From Bacteroides sp. (GTDB taxonomy: Bacteria > Bacteroidota > Bacteroidia > Bacteroidales > Bacteroidaceae): a DNA stretch of 64,000 bases. The notes under the pieces are model-generated. The model was not told the origin of the DNA and made no database searches. It saw only the letters and a list, made by a program, of their open reading frames with translations. Made by a program: the position numbers and the translations under genes. How positions within the stretch are numbered: the stretch's first letter is position 1; each line of letters starts with the position of its first letter. This document shows positions 45,042-54,370 of the stretch, piece after piece. The stretch spans positions 1 to 64,000 of the forward strand of contig JALCME010000014.1 in assembly GCA_022648295.1 (NCBI GenBank), given 5' to 3'.

Positions 45042-45467
45042 TTACAATCTATATAATTCACTTGCGGCCAGTAAATCCACTTTCTTCTCTGTCAAGACAC
45101 GGACGCAATTTTCCATATCATTGGGACGGATCACTACATTAGCCGTATCTCCATTGGCAAAGGAATACATATACTCAATAAATACCCCTTCATCCGACAA
45201 AAAACGTAAGACTTTGGCCAGAGAACCAGGCACATTGGGGCAACTAATCCCTATCACATCAGTAACGTTAACAGCAAAATGATTTTCTTTCAACGCCTTA
45301 TAAGCTTTTTCAGGCTGGGACACAATACCACGAAGAATACCAAAGTCGGCATTTTCAGCAATACAGAGAGCGGAAAGATTGATGCCTTCTTTCGCAAGCG
45401 TTTCTGTAACTTCGGTCAAACGACCGGATTTGTTTTCAAGAAAAATAGAAAGTTGTTTTGCAATCAT
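45042..45467 (-). CDS. ACT-domain protein
   Basis: 141 residues made of two ACT repeats: KQLSIFLENKSGRLTEVTET at the N-terminus and VIGISCPNVPGSLAKVLRFL in the second half. ACT domains bind amino acids. It follows the phenylacetate-CoA ligase gene by 5 bp and the two are a regular pair in anaerobes, probably sensing an aromatic or branched amino acid. Confidence 0.9.
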   Translation of the reverse strand: MIAKQLSIFLENKSGRLTEVTETLAKEGINLSALCIAENADFGILRGIVSQPEKAYKALKENHFAVNVTDVIGISCPNVPGSLAKVLRFLSDEGVFIEYMYSFANGDTANVVIRPNDMENCVRVLTEKKVDLLAASELYRL

Positions 45468-45472
45468 AACTA

Positions 45473-46771
45473 TCAGAGTTTTCGATTATCTATCACACGC
45501 TTTGCTTTACCTACACTACGTTCTATGCAGCGAGGTTCAACTAAACGCACATCTACGCCCAATCCCAATACGCTTTGTAAACGTGCAACCAATTTCTTTT
45601 TCATTTCCAGCATTCGGTTAATTTCATCGGAATAAAACTCCGGCCGAACTTCAACTTGTAGTTCCATCGTATCTGTGTTATTCTTACGATCCACCAACAA
45701 AAGATAATGTGGTTCAAATTCCGGTAATTCCAGAATAACAGACTCGATTTGAGTTGGAAACACATTCACTCCGCGAATAATAAGCATATCATCACTACGC
45801 CCCAAAATACGGTCCATACGCACAAGTGTACGTCCGCATGGACATTTGTCATAATAAAGGGCCGTCAAGTCTTTCGTACGGTAACGCAATAAAGGCATAC
45901 CTTCCTTAGTAAGATGAGTAAAGACCAACTCTCCTGTTTCACCAGGGGCAACCGGTTGCAACGTTTTAGGATTGATAATTTCCGGAAAATAATGATCCTC
46001 ATTCAAATGAGTACCATGTTGACATTCACATTCATATCCGACTCCCGGTCCGGCTATTTCACTCAATCCATATATATCATAAGCTTTAAGCTCCAGTTTT
46101 TCTTCTATTTCATGTCGCATGTTTTCCGTCCACGGTTCTGCTCCAAATGCTCCTATACGCAACTTGAACTCATTCCGGGGCAATCCGGAATCCTTTATAG
46201 CATCTGCCAGATACAATGCATAAGAAGGCGTGCAACAAAGAACGGTAGATCCGAAATCATGCATAAGCGTGATCTGCTTTTCCGTATTGCCACTTGACAT
46301 GGGAATAACGGAAGCTCCAATATTTTCGGCTCCAGCATGAGCACCTAGTCCACCCGTAAACAATCCATACCCATAAGATATATGAAAAAAATCGGAACGA
46401 CCTGCTCCATAAGCAGAGAACGCTCTCGAAAGACATTCCGTCCAAGCAGATAAATCCTTGCGGGTGTATCCTACGACAGTGGGTTTGCCCGTAGTACCGG
46501 AAGAGGCATGTATCCGTACAATTTGGCTCATTGGAACAGCACAAAGTCCGAACGGATAATTATCACGCAAATCCAATTTAGTAGTAAATGGTAATTTCAC
46601 AATGTCGTCTATACTCTGAATATCATCGGGGGTAATGCCCAGCTCCTGCATTTTCTTGCGATAAAAAGGAGTGTTGTGATATACGTGCTCTACTGTTTTT
46701 CTTAAACGAATGCTCTGAATCTTGCGAAGGCTTTCACGATCCATACACTCGATACTTTCATTCCAAATCAT
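45473..46771 (-). CDS. paaK: Phenylacetate-CoA ligase
   Basis: 432 residues, ANL adenylate-forming enzyme. P-loop HASSGTTGKPTVVGY near residue 88, YGLSEIAGPGVGYECECQ (A5), and the C-terminal subdomain with RSDDMLIIRGVNVFP and ending RVIDNRKL. Activates aryl acetates to CoA thioesters. In Bacteroides it serves fermentation of aromatic amino acids together with indolepyruvate ferredoxin oxidoreductase; that partner is not in this window. Divergent from uvrB. Confidence 0.93.
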   Translation of the reverse strand: MIWNESIECMDRESLRKIQSIRLRKTVEHVYHNTPFYRKKMQELGITPDDIQSIDDIVKLPFTTKLDLRDNYPFGLCAVPMSQIVRIHASSGTTGKPTVVGYTRKDLSAWTECLSRAFSAYGAGRSDFFHISYGYGLFTGGLGAHAGAENIGASVIPMSSGNTEKQITLMHDFGSTVLCCTPSYALYLADAIKDSGLPRNEFKLRIGAFGAEPWTENMRHEIEEKLELKAYDIYGLSEIAGPGVGYECECQHGTHLNEDHYFPEIINPKTLQPVAPGETGELVFTHLTKEGMPLLRYRTKDLTALYYDKCPCGRTLVRMDRILGRSDDMLIIRGVNVFPTQIESVILELPEFEPHYLLLVDRKNNTDTMELQVEVRPEFYSDEINRMLEMKKKLVARLQSVLGLGVDVRLVEPRCIERSVGKAKRVIDNRKL

Positions 46772-46894
46772 GTTTTTTTGTTGTATTTGTTTACGGTTGC
46801 CTAACGGTTAGTATTAATATATCCACAAAGGAAACAAAAAATTTTGTTTATCTCAAGTATTTTCCCGAATATTGCCACCTATTAAAGACGTATA

Positions 46895-48949
46895 ATGAAT
46901 AAATTTGAATTAATATCACCATATCAGCCCACAGGTGACCAACCTGAAGCTATCGCACAGCTCACCGAAGGAGTACGTGAGGGCGTTTCGGCGCAAACCT
47001 TACTCGGAGTTACCGGTTCGGGAAAAACATTCACCGTCGCCAATGTCATTGCCAACATAAATAAGCCCACGCTAGTACTGAGCCATAACAAAACACTGGC
47101 AGCTCAATTATATAGTGAATTCAAGTCTTTCTTTCCTCATAATGCTGTAGAGTATTATGTGTCATATTACGATTATTACCAACCAGAAGCCTATTTGCCG
47201 GCATCAGATACGTATATAGAGAAAGATCTTTCCATCAATGACGAAATAGACAAACTCCGGCTGGCGGCAACTTCCGCTCTACTTTCTGGAAGACAAGACG
47301 TAGTGGTGGTTTCCTCTGTATCATGCATTTATGGTATGGGAAATCCAGCCGACTTTTACAAGAATGTCATTGAAGTCCAACAAGGTAAAGCCTTTAGCCG
47401 GAATGTATTTCTCCGACGTTTGGTCGACAGTCTATACGTTCGTAATGATATAGATTTGAATCGGGGAAATTTTCGGGTTAAAGGAGATACTGTAGATATT
47501 TCATTGGCATACGCTGACAATTTGCTCCGGATTATCTTTTGGGGAGACGAAATAGATAGCATTGAAGAAGTAGATCCGGTAAGTGGGGTGAGTATTGCCC
47601 GGTTTGAAACATATAAAATCTATCCGGCCAATCTTTTCATGACCACTAAGGAAGCAACCATAAGAGCTATTCACGAAATAGAAGATGATCTCTACAAACA
47701 GGTACGATGGTTTGAAAGCCAGGGGCGCTCATTTGAAGCAAAAAGATTACAAGAACGCGTAACTTATGATATGGAGATGATCCGGGAATTGGGACATTGC
47801 TCCGGCATTGAAAACTATTCCCGATACTTTGACGGACGGGCGGCAGGTAGTCGCCCGTACTGTTTACTAGATTTTTTCCCTGACGATTTTCTAATTGTCA
47901 TTGACGAAAGCCACGTCAGTGTGCCCCAGATACGCGCTATGTATGGTGGTGATCGCGCCCGTAAAAATAACTTAGTGGAATACGGGTTTCGTTTACCAGC
48001 TGCTAAAGACAATCGTCCTTTAAAATTTGAAGAGTTTGAAACTCTAGCCAAACAAGTGATATATGTCAGTGCTACACCTGCCGATTATGAGCTAATAAAA
48101 TCGGAAGGAATCGTAGTAGAACAAGTAATCCGCCCCACAGGACTTTTGGATCCGGTGATTGATGTACGTCCCAGCCATAATCAAATAGACGATTTGATGG
48201 AAGAGATTCAACTGCGTGTTGAGCGGAATGAGCGTACACTAGTCACAACGCTCACCAAGCGCATGGCTGAAGAATTAACGGAGTTCTTATTGAATCACAA
48301 CGTCCGCTGCAACTACATACATAGTGATGTCGATACCCTGGACCGGGTACAAATCATGAGTGACTTGCGTGAAGGCCTATACGATGTATTGATTGGAGTC
48401 AACCTGCTACGTGAAGGATTAGATCTACCTGAAGTATCGCTTGTTGCCATTCTTGATGCAGATAAAGAAGGATTTCTCCGCTCTCACCGTTCATTGACAC
48501 AAACAGCCGGACGTGCCGCCCGTAATGTAAACGGTATGGTCATTATGTACGCAGATCACATGACGGAAAGCATGCAACAAACTATAGATGAAACCAATAG
48601 ACGGCGCGAAAAGCAGTTGGCATACAACGAAGCCCACGGCATTATTCCTCAACAAATTAAAAAAGCTAAGAACCTAAATGTTTTTGGAGGAAGCACATCT
48701 CAGAGAACAGAAAATGCAAGCACTGAAAAATCGAAAGGACCTCATCCATACATTGAACAAGAAGGATATTCGGGTATCGCTGCAGATCCTATCATGCAAT
48801 ACATGTCCCGTGAACAAATGGAAAAGAGTGTTGCACGTACCAAACGTTTAATGCAGGAAGCAGCCAAAAAGCTCGACTTTATTGAAGCTGCTCAATATCG
48901 TGATGAATTGCTCAAAATGGAAAATCTGCTCAAAGAGAAATGGGGATAA
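46895..48949 (+). CDS. uvrB: Excinuclease ABC subunit B
   Basis: 684 residues. Damage-verification helicase-like protein of nucleotide excision repair. Walker A GVTGSGKTFTVANVI, the beta-hairpin region YYVSYYDYYQPEAYLPASDT, helicase motifs VIDESHVSV and LREGLDLPEVSLVAI, and a C-terminal UvrC-interacting UVR motif (MQEAAKKLDFIEAAQYRDEL). Length is normal. No gene follows in the same direction for 5.7 kb except the small RNA. Confidence 0.98.
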   Translation: MNKFELISPYQPTGDQPEAIAQLTEGVREGVSAQTLLGVTGSGKTFTVANVIANINKPTLVLSHNKTLAAQLYSEFKSFFPHNAVEYYVSYYDYYQPEAYLPASDTYIEKDLSINDEIDKLRLAATSALLSGRQDVVVVSSVSCIYGMGNPADFYKNVIEVQQGKAFSRNVFLRRLVDSLYVRNDIDLNRGNFRVKGDTVDISLAYADNLLRIIFWGDEIDSIEEVDPVSGVSIARFETYKIYPANLFMTTKEATIRAIHEIEDDLYKQVRWFESQGRSFEAKRLQERVTYDMEMIRELGHCSGIENYSRYFDGRAAGSRPYCLLDFFPDDFLIVIDESHVSVPQIRAMYGGDRARKNNLVEYGFRLPAAKDNRPLKFEEFETLAKQVIYVSATPADYELIKSEGIVVEQVIRPTGLLDPVIDVRPSHNQIDDLMEEIQLRVERNERTLVTTLTKRMAEELTEFLLNHNVRCNYIHSDVDTLDRVQIMSDLREGLYDVLIGVNLLREGLDLPEVSLVAILDADKEGFLRSHRSLTQTAGRAARNVNGMVIMYADHMTESMQQTIDETNRRREKQLAYNEAHGIIPQQIKKAKNLNVFGGSTSQRTENASTEKSKGPHPYIEQEGYSGIAADPIMQYMSREQMEKSVARTKRLMQEAAKKLDFIEAAQYRDELLKMENLLKEKWG

Positions 48950-48974
48950 CCCTTTCCCCTCTTAATTCATATCT

Positions 48975-48994
48975 TATTTTTGTTAACAAAAATA
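48975..48994. repeat. 20-bp perfect palindrome after uvrB
   Basis: TATTTTTGTTAACAAAAATA is a perfect palindrome 25 bp after the uvrB stop; it happens to hold a -7-like TATTTTTG on both strands. May end uvrB transcription together with the neighbouring C- and G-rich arms (CCCTTTCCCC, AAGGGAAG) or be a binding site. Confidence 0.45.
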
Positions 48995-49051
48995 TATAAG
49001 GGAAGCAAATCCAAAATAAATGTTATAAAACACACTATTTTCTTTGGATTA

Positions 49052-49082
49052 TTTGCAAGAATCTCAATAGTTCGTATCTTTG
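49052..49082 (+). promoter_or_regulatory. Promoter of a small RNA
   Basis: TTTG (49052-49055), 19-bp spacer, TATCTTTG (49075-49082): exact match to the Bacteroidales consensus on the plus strand, in an intergenic region with no downstream gene in that direction. Confidence 0.8.
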
Positions 49083-49088
49083 TATTGT

Positions 49089-49150
49089 GTTTTTCATAGT
49101 ATTAGATTTAAGGTTAACAAAGGTTGGAGTACAGCGGTACTCCTTTTTTT
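49089..49150 (+). ncRNA. Candidate small RNA, about 60 nt
   Basis: Promoter at 49052-49082 predicts a start near 49089; an intrinsic terminator (GGAGTAC, loop AGCG, GTACTCC, then seven T) ends it at about 49150. No open frame of any use lies between. The body includes TTAGATTTAAGGTTAACAAA, a stretch I recall as recurring in short Bacteroides intergenic transcripts, but I cannot verify that here. The next gene is on the opposite strand, so it is not an mRNA leader. Short free-standing RNAs of this kind are known in Bacteroides and may act by base pairing. Confidence 0.7.
49126..49150 (+). terminator. Intrinsic terminator of the small RNA
   Basis: GGAGTAC (49126-49132), loop AGCG, GTACTCC (49137-49143), followed by TTTTTTT. 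A textbook 7-bp stem plus T-run. Confidence 0.85.
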
Positions 49151-49156
49151 ATGCTT

Positions 49157-50440
49157 TTAATTTCCATCCGGTTTTTGAATTTCAGTAAACGGACTATTAT
49201 TCCATTTGAAATTGGCCCAATCATCTGGATGAGCCGGGTCATAAGCAATATAATCGGAACGAAGATATTTCAGGATAGGTAACTCTAGTCTCTTCATTTC
49301 CTCAATCACGCACTTTGTTATTTGATAAGCCCCATATGGATTAAAATGCGTATTATCTGCCAATGGGCTATCCTGACCAGGATAAGTACCTGCAGGATAA
49401 TGCACAAAAGCATGCTTTGAACCCTCTACTCCCATTGCTTCATATAGTACACGCGTCACGGCATTTAAATCAATAAGTGGCATACTTTCTCTGCGTGCCA
49501 CCCATCTCATAGCATCAGGATAATCTCCATGAGTATCAATAATCTTACCTTCTGCATTAAAACTACGCCGTTGCATAGGAGTTACTAAAACCGGATAAGC
49601 TCCATGAGCACGTGCCTCATCAATAAATATTTTGAGATTAGTTGCAAAAGAATAGTATGCACCGATGCCCGGTCCTTTCTCTTTTTGGTCATTATGTCCA
49701 AATTGTATAAAGATATAATCACCCTGCTTTATTTGTGTCAGGGCTTTCTTTAGACGACCAGCCGCAATGAATGTATTAGCAGCCTCCCCCGACTCGGCAT
49801 AATTGGCAAAGCAAATACGATCTGTAAAGAAACGAGGTATTATTTGTCCCCAACTACACCATGGCTCATTATCTTGATCTACAACAGTCGAATTACCACA
49901 TAAAAAGGCTGTAGTAACATGTTCAACACGTTCTATGATTAGTTCTGACAAAGCCGGGGCATCTCCATTAAATTCCAAGGTCAATTTATCATCCCAATTC
50001 AGCTTCTTACACTCACGCTGTTTAATGTGGACGCTTTCAGTAGGAGAAATATGAATATCACGCTTATTAATTGTAAATGCACACGTCTTCAGCTCTCCCT
50101 TTTTTGTTTTCTGATTTTCATAAAAAAGGCGACGAGACTCCCCGCGTATAGTTGTTTCAGCAGTACGGTATTTACTTCCAATGACTGCTATCACATGATA
50201 ATTTCCATCGGGTACAGATACAGAAAAGAAAAAAGGAGTTTTACTTTTGTCATCAGGAGAAGGATATAAATCATATCCATACCCCTTTTCCGTACTATAG
50301 CGATCCATAGTGGTTATATTAATACACCCTTCTTTTAACTTTTTACCAGAGTTAAAACAAAACTTAAAACTCTGAGCTTCGGCATTAAAGGCCAATGCTA
50401 ATGTAATAACAAACGCTACATAACACTTCATATCTTTCAT
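49157..50440 (-). CDS. SGNH/GDSL esterase, CE12 rhamnogalacturonan acetylesterase-like
   Basis: 427 residues from the ATG at 50438-50440, with signal peptide (CYVAFVITLALAFNAEAQ). Residues about 20-140 form a beta-sandwich domain; the SGNH hydrolase follows: block I LCGNSTVVDQ (Ser nucleophile in GNST), block III YIFIQFGHNDQ, and block V DNTHFNPYGA with the catalytic Asp/His. This layout is that of CE12 esterases that remove acetyl groups from rhamnogalacturonan. The GH105 gene just upstream supports a pectin role. Exported, probably periplasmic. Confidence 0.88.
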   Translation of the reverse strand: MKDMKCYVAFVITLALAFNAEAQSFKFCFNSGKKLKEGCINITTMDRYSTEKGYGYDLYPSPDDKSKTPFFFSVSVPDGNYHVIAVIGSKYRTAETTIRGESRRLFYENQKTKKGELKTCAFTINKRDIHISPTESVHIKQRECKKLNWDDKLTLEFNGDAPALSELIIERVEHVTTAFLCGNSTVVDQDNEPWCSWGQIIPRFFTDRICFANYAESGEAANTFIAAGRLKKALTQIKQGDYIFIQFGHNDQKEKGPGIGAYYSFATNLKIFIDEARAHGAYPVLVTPMQRRSFNAEGKIIDTHGDYPDAMRWVARRESMPLIDLNAVTRVLYEAMGVEGSKHAFVHYPAGTYPGQDSPLADNTHFNPYGAYQITKCVIEEMKRLELPILKYLRSDYIAYDPAHPDDWANFKWNNSPFTEIQKPDGN

Positions 50441-50466
50441 ATTCCAAATACATTTTTTATAGATAC

Positions 50467-50499
50467 AAAAAAAGAGGAGCAGCTTCACAGTCACTCCTT
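50467..50499 (-). terminator. Weak hairpin with T-run after the GH105 gene
   Basis: Read leftward: AGGAG, 14-nt loop, CTCCT, C, then seven T. The stem is only five base pairs, but its place just after the GH105 gene and the T-run suggest partial termination before the esterase gene. Confidence 0.4.
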
Positions 50500-50546
50500 C
50501 CCCCTAATTGAATTAATCAATTATACTAATAATCTATGATATCTGT

Positions 50547-51686
50547 TTATTTTTTAAGTTTATATATTTCCGTTCCTGCCAGCAAGAAACAACCTACTCC
50601 ATAATCCTCAAAATCAGGAATACTATCGTAAGTCACGGGTTGTCCATCTTTTGGCTCTTTACCGGTTCCTTGCATATATCCTAACATCCCATTCGGATGA
50701 ATAACATCCTGACACATTGCCTTCCACGCTTTCAGAACAGCAGGCATATATTCTTTCTTATCCAACAATCCATTTCTTATTCCCCAAGACATTCCATATA
50801 TAAATAAAGCCGTACCACTCGTTTCCTTACCACCAAAATGTGTTTCATCATGCAAACTCACATTCCAAAAACCATCTTTCCTTTGGCACTTCTTCAGAGC
50901 TTTGCTCATTACGACAAAATCATTGATATAATCATTACGATGTGCCTCATTTACCGGAATTTCACTCAATACACGTACCAAAGCCGCATATACCCAACCG
51001 TTTCCCCGACTCCAATAACAGTCTTCTCCATTCGGTTCTTTATACGGAGGATCAAAGTCTGCATCTCTCCACCATAACCCGTCCTCTACATTAAAAAGCC
51101 CTTTTCCTCCTTGACTATTGCGAGTATAACAGTACATCTCCCACATCTTATCGTAATATAATTGTTCTCCTGTTAACTTTCCTAATTTAGCATACACAGG
51201 CATTGCCATTTGTATCGCATCCACCCACCACCAATCATCCACTTGCGGAGTATTAACCATCATATCTATATTCGTCTTAATATTCCTAACCATAGCAGGA
51301 TCACGACAAATATTATAAAGATCAATATAAGTTTGTCCACAACACTGGTCATCAGCATTACGGGTTGTATTGCCATTGCGTAGCCCCCACTTATGAAATT
51401 CGGCCCAACCATAAGCATAGTCGTAATAACTTTCTGATGGATAAATGCTATATAACGCCATTAATCCTTCATAGTATACAGCACGCGTCCAAATATTACT
51501 GGGACGTACACGCCCGTTATAAGTCGGCACTCGAAAATCGGCATACTTCTTCATGAAATAATCATTTACTTTCAAAAGCGTATTCAATGTACTTTCCCGA
51601 TTTGGCAATTCCTCTGCTTTAAGGGAGACACACACTGTCAACAAAAGAACAGACAATGTCAAAGACCTCTTCAATATATATTTCAT
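50547..51686 (-). CDS. GH105 unsaturated rhamnogalacturonyl hydrolase
   Basis: 379 residues from the ATG at 51684-51686, which begins a signal peptide (LKRSLTLSVLLLTVCVSLKA). An alpha/alpha-barrel glycosidase: NADDQCCGQTYIDLYNI holds the catalytic Asp of GH105, with DDWWWVDAIQMAMPVYAKLG, GLWWRDADFDPPYKEPNGED and CYWSRGNGWVYAALVRVL. It removes the 4,5-unsaturated sugar left by rhamnogalacturonan lyases. Runs with the CE12-like esterase on the same strand; its upstream region carries two related palindromes. Confidence 0.92.
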   Translation of the reverse strand: MKYILKRSLTLSVLLLTVCVSLKAEELPNRESTLNTLLKVNDYFMKKYADFRVPTYNGRVRPSNIWTRAVYYEGLMALYSIYPSESYYDYAYGWAEFHKWGLRNGNTTRNADDQCCGQTYIDLYNICRDPAMVRNIKTNIDMMVNTPQVDDWWWVDAIQMAMPVYAKLGKLTGEQLYYDKMWEMYCYTRNSQGGKGLFNVEDGLWWRDADFDPPYKEPNGEDCYWSRGNGWVYAALVRVLSEIPVNEAHRNDYINDFVVMSKALKKCQRKDGFWNVSLHDETHFGGKETSGTALFIYGMSWGIRNGLLDKKEYMPAVLKAWKAMCQDVIHPNGMLGYMQGTGKEPKDGQPVTYDSIPDFEDYGVGCFLLAGTEIYKLKK

Positions 51687-51765
51687 AAATCCTCTATAAA
51701 AATGTATCACTTCGATTTTTTATTTCCGGCGACGAAAATAAAACATTCTCATAGTAGTCAAAATG

Positions 51766-51826
51766 GAAATGTGTACATTTCAATGGAATCTTATGTAAAA
51801 AGGACGTATTGTACATAGAAATGTAC
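51766..51826 (-). promoter_or_regulatory. Two related palindromes upstream of GH105 gene
   Basis: GAAATGT-GT-ACATTTC at 51766-51781 and GTACAT-AGAA-ATGTAC at 51811-51826, 30 bp apart and sharing GTACAT/ATGTAC and GAAATGT words. They lie 80-140 bp before the start codon, where a regulator of pectin use would be expected. No regulator gene is in the window. Confidence 0.5.
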
Positions 51827-51870
51827 TATTATCCAGCAGGGAAATTTTATTTTATTAATTATAATAAGAC

Positions 51871-51902
51871 AAAAAGGGTGTAATATCCTTAACACCCTTT
51901 CC
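51871..51902 (-). terminator. Terminator of the carboxyltransferase gene
   Basis: AAAGGGTGT (51873-51881) and ACACCCTTT (51892-51900) form a 9-bp stem with a 10-nt loop; read leftward the stem is followed by TTTTTG. Located 23 bp after the carboxyltransferase stop. Confidence 0.8.
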
Positions 51903-51924
51903 TTCGTTAGTCTCTCCCTATATC

Positions 51925-53691
51925 TCACTCACTCCGTTCAATATAGGCTATTGCTTCTCCCTTATGAATAATATCACCTTGTCGAGCGCATACTTCGACG
52001 ACACGTCCTGTAAAGCCAGTCATGACCTTTTCATATTCTCCCCACAGAGTTGATAAATAACAAAAGACTTGGTCATGCTGATATCTACACCCAATAAATG
52101 GTGCTGTAGATGGCCCTTCAACAGATACTTCCCATAATATCTGTCCATTTGCCGGAGCTATTACAGGGTCCGCTCTAAGACGCTTTAGTTTCATAATTTC
52201 ATCTTCTGAATATCCTTTTTTTAGCATAGCATCGTCTTTCGCATGCTGCAACTCTTCCAAGAAACGCTTCTTGGCAACTCCTGATTTATAATCACGATAC
52301 TGACGATCATGCATGGCTAGTTCGAAGAGCTCTTCATCATCATTGCCATATTCCCATCCCTTTTCATCCATTTCTTTTCTATACTCATCCAGTGCATCCG
52401 GATAATTGAGCTGCGGATCTGTATCAACAAATTCATATCCTTTTGATTTTGCCAATTCAATAATTTCAGGAGCCAATTCGCCCGGTAAGCGCCCGCTTTT
52501 ACCTAATATCATATCCCATGTATGGCTATCAATCATCGTCCATCGTTGCTCTCCCCTCAATAGCTGCATCACGTTCATCAATGCCACGTTTTTCACATAT
52601 TGGCTAAAAGGAGTCACTAAAGGAGGATAACCTAATCTTGGCCATACATATTCCACTTCATCAAAAAGCATTAATAATAAATCGTCAAGAGTCACTTCCG
52701 CTTGATTTTTAGATCTCAATATCATATTAATACCGGAATGAGCTCCCTTTAAATCAGCCATCATCGATCCCATCATACCACCAGGTAATCCGCTCTTTAA
52801 TAACAGAGACGACATCAATTTATTAGTCGGATCCATAAAGTAACCTAAGAAATCGTCTATAAACTCTTGCGTCATTGCCCGAACTTTCATATATGCCTTC
52901 ATGTTAATTTCAGGAACCTGAAAGCCCTTGTCTTTAAGCATCGCCTGTACAGATATAACATCAGGATGTACCTTTCCCCATGACAAAGGTTCCATCGCCA
53001 CATCAATAATATCAGCACCATTCTCACATACTTCAAGAATAGAAGCCATCGATAGACCTGGCCCACTATGTCCGTGATACTGAATCAGAATATTAGGATG
53101 CCTCTCCTTTATAGCCTTTGTTAATCGGCCCAACATACCAGGGCGCCCAATACCCGCCATATCCTTCAAGCATATTTCAGGTGCCCCAGCCTCAATAAGT
53201 TGATCTGCAACACGAGTATAATATTCCACCGTATGTACAGGAGAATATGTTATACAAAGGGTAGCTTGAGGTATCATCCCTGCATCTAAAGCATACTTAA
53301 TAGAGGGTATAATATTGCGCACCTCGTTCAGTCCACAGAAAATACGGGTTATATCTACTCCTTGTGCATATTTCACTTTATACATCAAACGTCTGACATC
53401 CGCAGGCACAGGATACATTCGGAGTGCATTCAAACCACGATCCAGCATATGGGTTTGAATACCGGCTTCATGAAAAGGTTTAGTAAAGGCCCGTACAGCT
53501 TTATTAGGATTTTCACCATACAGAAGGTTTACCTGCTCAAAGGCACCACCATTAGTCTCAACACGAGCAAAGCAGTTCATTTCAATAATTAATGGCGCAA
53601 TTCGTTTCAACTGGTCTATTCGGGGCTGATATTTCCCGGACGATTGCCACATGTCACGATAGACAAGACTGAATTTAATTTCTTTTCCCAT
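51925..53691 (-). CDS. Pyruvate/oxaloacetate carboxyltransferase-type protein with biotin-carrier-like tail
   Basis: 588 residues. The TIM barrel matches the carboxyltransferase of oxaloacetate decarboxylase alpha and pyruvate carboxylase subunit B: Asp13 in YRDMWQSSG (metal), Lys176 in CLKDMAG (carboxylated Lys) and the metal-binding HGH at 206-208 in YHGHSGPGLSMA. The last 65 residues look like a biotinyl/lipoyl carrier domain, ending TGRVVEVCARQGDIIHKGEA, but the biotin site that should read AMKM is instead WGEYEKVMTG. Biotinylation is therefore doubtful. No decarboxylase beta or gamma subunit gene is adjacent. Likely decarboxylates or transfers CO2 on an oxo-acid in the cytoplasm. Confidence 0.85.
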   Translation of the reverse strand: MGKEIKFSLVYRDMWQSSGKYQPRIDQLKRIAPLIIEMNCFARVETNGGAFEQVNLLYGENPNKAVRAFTKPFHEAGIQTHMLDRGLNALRMYPVPADVRRLMYKVKYAQGVDITRIFCGLNEVRNIIPSIKYALDAGMIPQATLCITYSPVHTVEYYTRVADQLIEAGAPEICLKDMAGIGRPGMLGRLTKAIKERHPNILIQYHGHSGPGLSMASILEVCENGADIIDVAMEPLSWGKVHPDVISVQAMLKDKGFQVPEINMKAYMKVRAMTQEFIDDFLGYFMDPTNKLMSSLLLKSGLPGGMMGSMMADLKGAHSGINMILRSKNQAEVTLDDLLLMLFDEVEYVWPRLGYPPLVTPFSQYVKNVALMNVMQLLRGEQRWTMIDSHTWDMILGKSGRLPGELAPEIIELAKSKGYEFVDTDPQLNYPDALDEYRKEMDEKGWEYGNDDEELFELAMHDRQYRDYKSGVAKKRFLEELQHAKDDAMLKKGYSEDEIMKLKRLRADPVIAPANGQILWEVSVEGPSTAPFIGCRYQHDQVFCYLSTLWGEYEKVMTGFTGRVVEVCARQGDIIHKGEAIAYIERSE

Positions 53692-53866
53692 TGCAATTCA
53701 GAATAAGTAGTTTTACATAGATAACGGTTAACTTAACAAATACAAATATAAAGGTTTACTCTAACATATTGGTTAAAATAAACCTTAATTATTTGTATAA
53801 AACGCATATTTTATAACATATTGCAAGCGTTTATACGATTCAACTAAACACAATGGAAATAAACTA

Positions 53867-54370
53867 TTAAACGAAATCTTTCAATTCACGTTGTAATCGC
53901 TTACGGGTAAAGAAAATACGACTTTTAACCGTTCCAAGGGGAAGCCCAAGATATTCTGCTATCTCCCGGTACTTAAACCCAGAAACATGCATTGAAAAAG
54001 GAACCTTATAATCCGACGGCAACGAATTGACAATATGATGCATTTCTTTTAAATCATACACGCCTTCACTACCCGTAACGCCCAAATCTTGTGGTAAATT
54101 CAAATGGTAGAGATTATCTGTGTGATCCAAGAAAGTTTGTTCACGTATAATTTTACGATAGTTATTTATAAAAATATTACGCATTATTGTATACATCCAA
54201 CCTTTGAAGTTTGTGTCAGGCATATATTTATCTTCATTATCCAATGCCTTTAAGGATGTTTCCTGAAGCAAATCATTGGCTTCTTCTTTATCAGAAGTTA
54301 GTTTATAAGCAAAGCGAAGTAGTTCTTCCTGTACGCCAATTAAATCTTTTCTAAAACTATAAGTTTTCAT
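53867..54370 (-). CDS. ECF-type RNA polymerase sigma factor
   Basis: 167 residues with regions 2 and 4 only. Region 2: LLRFAYKLTSDKEEANDLLQ followed by NFKGWMYTIMRNIFINNYRK; region 4: YREIAEYLGLPLGTVKSRIF, the helix-turn-helix for the -35 box. No anti-sigma gene adjoins it; alone between uncommon neighbours, as are several conserved Bacteroides ECF factors. Confidence 0.93.
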   Translation of the reverse strand: MKTYSFRKDLIGVQEELLRFAYKLTSDKEEANDLLQETSLKALDNEDKYMPDTNFKGWMYTIMRNIFINNYRKIIREQTFLDHTDNLYHLNLPQDLGVTGSEGVYDLKEMHHIVNSLPSDYKVPFSMHVSGFKYREIAEYLGLPLGTVKSRIFFTRKRLQRELKDFV

